Under the pieces are notes generated by a model that worked only from the letters and a program-made list of their open reading frames with translations, did no database searches and was not told the DNA's origin. 64,000 nt of DNA from Euborellia annulipes. Taxonomy: Eukaryota > Arthropoda > Insecta > Dermaptera > Anisolabididae. The position numbers were made by a program, and so were the translations under genes. How positions within the stretch are numbered: the stretch's first letter is position 1; each line of letters starts with the position of its first letter. This document shows positions 58,476 to 64,000 of the stretch, in pieces. The stretch is taken from contig JAKCPI010002063.1 of NCBI GenBank assembly GCA_023213315.1, positions 248,001 to 312,000 on the forward strand, written 5' to 3'.

Positions 58476-59282
58476 TTATTATAAAACAATACAATTATTT
58501 TAATACTCTGCGTTTCAAAAAATTGGAAACACTCCCTGAAAGACCTGCAACCAAAACAGACATGGGGTTGAGGGCCTGGGTTGCAATCCAGTGCAAGTGT
58601 AAAAGAGAAAATTTGCAGTGAAAATTAATACAATAATTAATTTTGAGATAAGTTTTGATAGAAATTAATTTATATTTATTGAATTATTATATTTGTTTTA
58701 ATAAGGAATTTACTCCCCATTTACTAGGTTAGGAGGTAACCATTAAAAATTTATGGTAAAAGCGATAATTGGACACCAAATAGTTTAGGATTAGTAGCCA
58801 AAATAATTTTTAGGAGAGTAATCTTGAGAGATAAATCCACTCAACCCTTTCTTTCCAAATGAGTAAATTTTAAAGAATATAAAATTTTTTTATTATAAAT
58901 TTCTCTCCATATATTTCGCTTTATTTATAATTTTTTTTTTTTTTAGATTACCGGGGCATTTATTCCTCCATATAACGGCTTATTAGTATATTTCAAAGAT
59001 CAATTAAAAGATAATTAATATTTAGAAACCTTTTAATTTTAAAAAAATCGAAAAAAGTACTTCGATAAAGTAATTTGGCTGATTTTATTCAAAATCTTTG
59101 TGTTCGTCCCCACGGGGTGGCTTTCTTTAATTCGTCTATTGTTTCATATTATTGCAAAAATTTATTTATATTCGTTTCAACGAATCACGTTAAAAGCATT
59201 GGAGATTTAAAAATCAAAATTATAAAATCTTTTATGTAAAAATTTTTTAAAATAAATATAATTAATATTTATTAAATCAAGC

Positions 59283-59330
59283 AGCCGAATGCCGCCGGGA
59301 GTCGAACCACGGATCTACTGGATTTAGTAA
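59283..59330 (-). repeat. tRNA-derived 3' half (SINE or pseudogene fragment)
   Basis: On the minus strand GGTTCGACTCC (59308-59298) is a perfect B box, with ATCCGTGGTTCGACTCCCGG forming a T arm and CCGGCGGCATTCGGCTGC after it. The 5' half with the A box is missing. Confidence 0.5.
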
Positions 59331-59654
59331 ATACAGTAGATATTCATTATATTAATTTTTCAAACGTGATATAGATTAATACAATAGTAAATCAATAATT
59401 TCTTATTTTATAAAATAAAGATTAAAAAAAAAAATAAATATCCCAAATTCCCAACTCAACCGTTAAATGTCACATGCCATAATGTAAGTTATTATACCCG
59501 GTATAAATAAATTTTGTTAATTGATGGTTAAGTGCGCGCAGGAAGTTGCTTCCATCTTCTAAAAAAACAGTTGGATCTGTCATTATTAAGAATAAAAGGC
59601 ATCTAGAAAAAACGAATGAGCCACCGTTAAGGTAACAACACTTGATTTTTTAAT

Positions 59655-60100
59655 TCTTTATGTTTCAACGAGAGCCTGGGGTCGAAAGTTTAAATCTTAT
59701 ATAAATTTTGTGTATATTTTATTGAGTTCTCTAACATGGGTACTGCTTTACACATATATACAATATAAATTCTCAGTCTTGTACCAAAGATCGCTGGTGC
59801 GACAAAATTTTAATAAAATTATCTACCAATCAATTTAAATAAATAGGTCTAAATGGCCATAAATGCCAAAAAAGACCTTAAATTAAAAAAAAATAATAAA
59901 ATAAATCTACAATCCTCATGAGTAAACATTACTAAAAAATCAAATAAATAATAATATTTAAAATTTTGACCGTTGGATCTATTTAAAAAAATTTGTTAAT
60001 TAAAATGTATAAATAAAAAAAAAAAATCGTTATTTGTTTCAAAGGTATTTTGAGTTTGTGTGGTGATGACACACCAGTGTTGACGAAATACATATCGAGG
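59655..60100. repeat. Penelope-like arms, third locus
   Basis: 59665-59700 has TGTTTCAACGAGAGCCTGGG and CGAAAGTTTAAA. 59960-60095 has TTTTGACCGTTGGATCT, TTATTTGTTTCAAAGGTATT and GGTGATGACACACCAGTGTT then GACGAAATACAT, hammerhead-like. These match the loci at 32935, 34246 and 51640. Confidence 0.45.
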
Positions 60101-60234
60101 GAGCCCCACCCGCCCGAAATTTTTCAAATCTATATACATATATACAAGTATATAGTATATTTGTTTGAAAAAATGCGTCGCATAAATAAAAGAAATAAAA
60201 AAAAGTAAAAATGAAATATATTAAAATATAAGCA

Positions 60235-60450
60235 ATTTTTTAATAAAACGGTCGGGCCCCTCGAGGCTCAGGGGAAAACGGAAAAATTTGAAATAAAAAA
60301 AAATTAACGAAAATTTGTATTTGCCCTTCGGGGGTGAGGTATATCCGGTATTTTAAAAATATTAAAATATTTTTGTGTATGGGGATGGGATATGTAAAAA
60401 TGAGTTCGGGCCCCCCCCCTCCGAAAAGAATTTCTATATACGCCCCTAAT
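60235..60450 (-). mobile_element. Fragment of the CGTATATA hAT MITE family
   Basis: Ends GAGTTCGGGCCCCCCCCCTC and TTTCTATATACGCCCCTAAT as in 38458-38712. The other end shows only GGTCGGGCCCCTCGAGGCTC. No target duplication found. Confidence 0.5.
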
Positions 60451-60463
60451 AGGTAAACATGTA

Positions 60464-60672
60464 CAGTGAGGGACAATATTAAGTCCCACCCATGCATTTT
60501 CTACTTGTGATTATTTCATTGTTTTTAAAAAAATATTATTTATTTTTTAATGGAAACTTTAATGGTTCAAACCTAGAAAATTTACAATAGAAATTTTAAT
60601 TTTCTTTTATAAAAACAATGAAATAATCACAAGTAGAAAACGCATTGGTGGGACTAATATTGTCCCTCACTG
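60464..60672. mobile_element. Palindromic Tc1/mariner MITE, GAGGGACAATATT family, copy 2
   Basis: Same ends and arms as 53363-53572, 209 bp. TA at the left, TG at the right where TA is expected, so one flank has mutated. Confidence 0.88.
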
Positions 60673-60830
60673 TGCAAATAAATAAATTTATACATTATAG
60701 AGACGCAGTTTTTTGGCAAAAACAAAACAAAAAAATGTATATATGAACTTTATTCAAAATCGTCAGAAAAACATGTTAATGTAGGCCTTTGACAGCACGT
60801 TACACAACTTTAGGGGGCCACAAGTGCCTA

Positions 60831-61122
60831 ATCTGCTCGAGAGTGGAGCCATGAGGTTAGTCAATCAAAACAATATTTTCTATATTCAAGAAACAGCTCA
60901 AGCAGAATTTAATCAATTCTCGAAGGTTTAGTTTTAAGTTTGTTTAAAATTATTTAAAAATCTGCACGTCCACCTTGCAAACTTCAAAGTAAACCTTCGA
61001 GAATTGACAAAACTAATATTTTTAAATTAAGTAAATCATCTTTTTTTAATGCAACTTTAGTGTAAAAGATAGCACTTCAGCATTTTGGTTGCCTAAGCTC
61101 AAAGTTCCACTTTCGAGCAGAT
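60831..61122. mobile_element. Foldback element with nested arms
   Basis: Outer arms ATCTGCTCGAGAGTGGAGC and the complement of TCCACTTTCGAGCAGAT. Inner arms TCAATTCTCGAAGGTTTA (60913-60930) and TAAACCTTCGAGAATTGA (60990-61007). Adjacent TACACAACTTT and ACATAAGAGAAAGTTGTGTG resemble hairpin-repeat sequence. Class unknown. Confidence 0.65.
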
Positions 61123-61369
61123 CATTGTACATAAGAGAAAGTTGTGTGTTGTACTATTTTACACCAGATTTGTTTATTATTAATTCGGTTAAGAATAATA
61201 TAAAAAATAAGAGACTATTTAAGCCTTTTTCATGGACGACTTAAGACAATTTATATCAGGGACTAAAAATCCCCTCTCTTGTATGTATCAATATATATAG
61301 ACAGGTATTAGTTTGGTATATCTATATAGTGCTATATATTTGTATATAGCGTGGGAAGGGTAAGGCGAG

Positions 61370-61860
61370 ACAGAGAGAGAGCGAGATTGAGAGGGGGAGG
61401 GGGGGTCGGGTTGACGGCGGTACCAGGATCGGCTTGTTGTCGGTGTTGGGTTAGGGGGTAGAGGGTTGGGTTGGTTTCCCCTGGGCGGAGGCCGTTTGGC
61501 GGCTAGCCGGGGAGCCACCGGAATGACAGCACCCTCTACCCTCTACCCTCTACCCACCAGCACCACTAGCACCACCACCACCACCACCACCACCACCAAC
61601 GCCACGCCACTACCGCCGTTACCATCGATCGCTGAGTCACTCATTCGCTCGGCGCGTATTCCATACAGCAGCATCAGCTACCACACGACGGTGGTCACTT
61701 GTTCGCCACGGTGCCCGAGAATGACACCGATAATTAATTAATGAGCTAATGAATGATGGTGTAGCCGAGAGGGAGTTACATACCCCTGGAGTCATGCTGG
61801 GGATTCAATCCTCCTTCGATTTTTGTCCCGCTCTGCTCTGTAATTCATCGCTTTTCTCTC
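61370..61860. promoter_or_regulatory. GC-rich island about 6 kb upstream of the Runt-domain gene
   Basis: Rich in G on the left (GAGGGGGAGGGGGGGTCGGG), then CCTCTAC tandem units (61530-61556), an ACC run (61566-61600) and mixed CpG-containing sequence (CGCTCGGCGCGTATTCC). The 91-codon plus frame is low complexity and I see no support for a gene. It could be a distal promoter or enhancer of the Runt-domain gene; inferred from position and composition only. Confidence 0.35.
61566..61600 (+). repeat. ACC trinucleotide microsatellite
   Basis: About eleven ACC units; accounts for the threonine run in the overlapping frame. Confidence 0.85.
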
Positions 61861-62344
61861 TCTCACTCCCAGGCATACAAATATACAACTAAATCACGTC
61901 ACATCAAATAATTAGAGAGCGTTAATTAAGAGAATTTTATATATACCTATATGAAATGGATTGCTGTAACAAGTTAATTAAATCTAATAATGGTTAGAAG
62001 AGTCATGGTTCTCTCTAAATTATTTAATTGCGCATTTTTAAGAATAATAGATTAAGTATTAATTAAATTATAGTAAACAAAGATATGAATATTAACTAGG
62101 TAGAGCTTTGTTTGAAAAAAGATGGAATTTTTTTTCAATCAATGCTCTAGCGAATTTGCGAGATGAGTTTGTGTTTGATTGCGCAAAAAATGCAGACCAG
62201 GATCTTTCACGGCTGGCAAACTTCCTTTGTCGCCATAGTTAATCTATAAAAAATTTTAATTTTTCTATATTTAGCCTTTGCAAAACAATAAATTCAGGAG
62301 CCAGAGTAAGAAATCTTCTGTAAGATTACTTTTGAAAATGTTCA

Positions 62345-63152
62345 GTTAAAAAATCTGGCGTGTACAGCACACAATTTTCACTTTTCTCATATTTGGATTA
62401 TTTTATACATAATTGAGAATCCTAAATAAGTATGGAATTTCATAAAAATGATGAATCGAAATTTACATGAAAATCCCCATAGGGATTTAACATTGACTCT
62501 ATGGAAAGAAGAGCCGGAAAATGAATTTGAAAAATCTGAAATACTACATCAGTAAAGTGTACTTTAAAGAATTTTCAGGGCAAAATGAGAATATACATTT
62601 TAAAGCGGATTTATGTATTAAAATCAAAATCGTTAGAGCCGATTTTGAGAAATTCGTAAAAAAAAACCAAAAGGTACTTCAGCAAAGTACTAGTACTTTT
62701 TTGCCGATTTTGTTCAAAAGTTTATTTTTGAGTGTCCGGGAGGGTACAGTGAGCGCAATTAAGTCCCCACCTGGGAGCTAGAGCCTTAAGTATATGGAAT
62801 AGTATATGGTAGGACTATATAGTGAAATAATTTTAAATTATATAAAATCATCTGTACCAGATTTTATTTTACCTTTTCGGTCATTAAAATTAATTTCACT
62901 ATATAGTCCTACCATATACTATTCCATATACTTAAGGCTCTAGCTCCCAGGTGGGGACTTAATTGTGGCACTCACTGTACATAACTTAAATATAAAATTT
63001 CAATACCGTTGCTCAATTTCTTCCTGGCTAACACAGACAGAGGGACGGACCAATTTGCGGGACCCACTTTTTGGACTCAGGGAACCTCAAAACATTTTAA
63101 ACATGATCGCAATACTTTCTCTCTCTATATATTTCATATATAGGGTAAGAGA
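62345..63152 (+). repeat. Hairpin repeat, subtype B, with a palindromic MITE inside
   Basis: AAAAATCTGGCGTGTACAGC, then ATCCCCATAGGGATTTAACA, GAAGAGCCGGAAAATGAATT, ACATCAGTAAAGTGTACTTT, AAAGTACTAGTACTTTTTTG and GAGTGTCCGGGAGGGTA. The 231-bp MITE follows, then ATAACTTAAATATAAAATTT to the terminal GGGTAAGAGAAAC. Confidence 0.82.
62747..62977. mobile_element. 231-bp palindromic Tc1/mariner MITE, best copy
   Basis: TA both sides (62745-62746, 62978-62979). Arms CAGTGAGCGCAATTAAGTCC and GGACTTAATTGTGGCACTCA run inward through CTAGAGCCTTAAGTATATGG and its complement to a centre near ATCATCTGTACCAGATTTT. It is almost a perfect palindrome. Confidence 0.92.
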
Positions 63153-63159
63153 AACAAAC

Positions 63160-63825
63160 AACAAAAATCTGGGGTGACTGGCGCACAGCACACAACTTTC
63201 TCTTACCTTCGGTAATCGAAAGTTTTTTGTACTGTGCTTGTCACTCCAGATTTTTTGTGTCGACATATATTTAGTACCCGACAGTACGGAACATATGAAT
63301 TCAGATGTAAAATTTATAAGTATGGGAAAATATTTATATTTTGTTACCATGGCAACCATTTCTCCTATCTTCCCTATGCAATACAAGAGTAAAGTGGTCT
63401 TCAGAAGTTTTTAATTGCAAAATGAGAATATACAATTTAAAGAGCATCTAAAAAATAATTGATTTTTGAATTTAAAAAAAAAATCGTTGGAGCAAATTTT
63501 GAGAAAATCGAAAAAAACTGAAAAAGTACATCAGTAAAGTACTAGTACTCTTTGGTCGATTTTGATTAAAAGCTTATTTTTCCGGTCCCGGGGGCTGCCT
63601 AACTTAAATATAAAATTTCAACCTCGTAGCTCAATTCCTTCAGGCTTAAAATTGAACACACACACACAGACAGACCATGTCGCGAAAACCACTTTTTTGG
63701 ATTCAAGGGACCTCAAAACGTGTATATCCATCAAAATCTCGACATCCATCGAATTTTTGACATGAATCCAATACTTTCTCTCTCTATATATATTACATAT
63801 ATACATAGGTAAGAGAAAGTGAAAA
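63160..63825 (+). repeat. Hairpin/X-box repeat, subtype A, full length, plus orientation
   Basis: Hairpin 63164-63254 (AAAATCTGGGGTGACTGGCG to TGTCACTCCAGATTTTTTG), GTGTCGACATATATTTAG, perfect X-box GTTACCATGGCAAC (63343-63356), AAAGTACTAGTACTCTTTGG, AAATTTCAACCTCGTAGCTC, an ACACAGACAGACC tract, CTCAAAACGTGTATATCCAT, CATCAAAATCTCGACATC and the terminal palindrome ending GGTAAGAGAAAGT. Confidence 0.88.
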
Positions 63826-63898
63826 ATAAATAAAGCCAAACATCATTTTTACACAATAAACAATAGTGATATTTCATATAAGATAATTCCGCCTAGCT

Positions 63899-64000
63899 TT
63901 ATATATGGACCTTGTTATGCATTAGTGTGTCAAGAGCCAAAAAAATTAAAAATTAAGTTAAGCACGGAATTTTGTTTCAAATGCTATAATTAATAGTATT
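63899..64000 (+). mobile_element. Partial MITE of the TATATGGACCCTGTTA family, cut by the window edge
   Basis: TATATATGGACCTTGTTATG, CATTAGTGTGTCAAGAGCC and ATGCTATAATTAATAGTATT correspond to 56263-56527. The second end is outside the window. Confidence 0.75.

Noticed and set aside
61466..61741. 91-codon plus ORF with a threonine run
   Set aside because: Generated by the ACC microsatellite and CCTCTAC tandem; no splice or protein support.

Overview
The window is a stretch of arthropod nuclear genome, insect or crustacean. It is AT-rich, full of dispersed repeats and homopolymer runs, and shows no bacterial-style gene packing. It carries one recognisable host gene: a Runt-domain (RUNX) transcription factor on the minus strand, split into four coding exons spread over 36.7 kb (55417 down to 18751). 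The exons join in phase to give a 340-residue protein. It has a short N-terminus, a complete Runt DNA-binding domain split by a 58-bp intron, a WLDAAYLGY...EYFR block that resembles the one after the Runt domain of Drosophila Runt, a proline/serine-rich tail, and the terminal VWRPY Groucho/TLE-binding motif. The arthropod placement rests mainly on that block. Species cannot be named.

Layout. 55.4-56.1 kb: GC-rich 5' UTR and promoter, with a 6-codon upstream ORF and a CT microsatellite. 54.9-55.4 kb: exons 1 and 2 (Runt domain). 30.1-54.9 kb: giant intron 2. 29.94-30.08 kb: exon 3. 19.2-29.9 kb: intron 3. 18.75-19.18 kb: exon 4. 1-18.7 kb and 56-64 kb: flanks with no recognisable host gene. 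A few higher-complexity, non-repetitive blocks (about 4.3-4.8, 10.9-11.5, 34.6-34.95, 42.8-43.2, 45.2-45.5 and 61.4-61.9 kb) are candidate regulatory sequence.

The rest is mostly mobile DNA. The dominant element is a 0.65-1 kb repeat present in about 20 copies or pieces, in two subtypes. Each intact copy starts with a long hairpin around AATCTGGTGTGAC/GTCACACCAGATT and ends with a second small palindrome (ACTTTCTCTTACC...GAGAGAAAGT). Subtype A also carries a near-palindromic RFX/X-box (GTTACCATGGCAAC). I do not recognise the family. Many other elements have inserted into it, which gives a readable insertion order: several hAT-type MITEs with intact 8-bp target duplications, TA-flanked Tc1/mariner MITEs, a mariner remnant and a pogo/Tigger remnant. 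Two dead non-LTR retrotransposons sit in intron 3, one split by a hAT MITE. There are also tRNA-derived sequences, inverted Penelope-like arms with hammerhead-like cores, foldback elements and minisatellites. Almost all short ORFs in the window fall in these repeats and are not genes.
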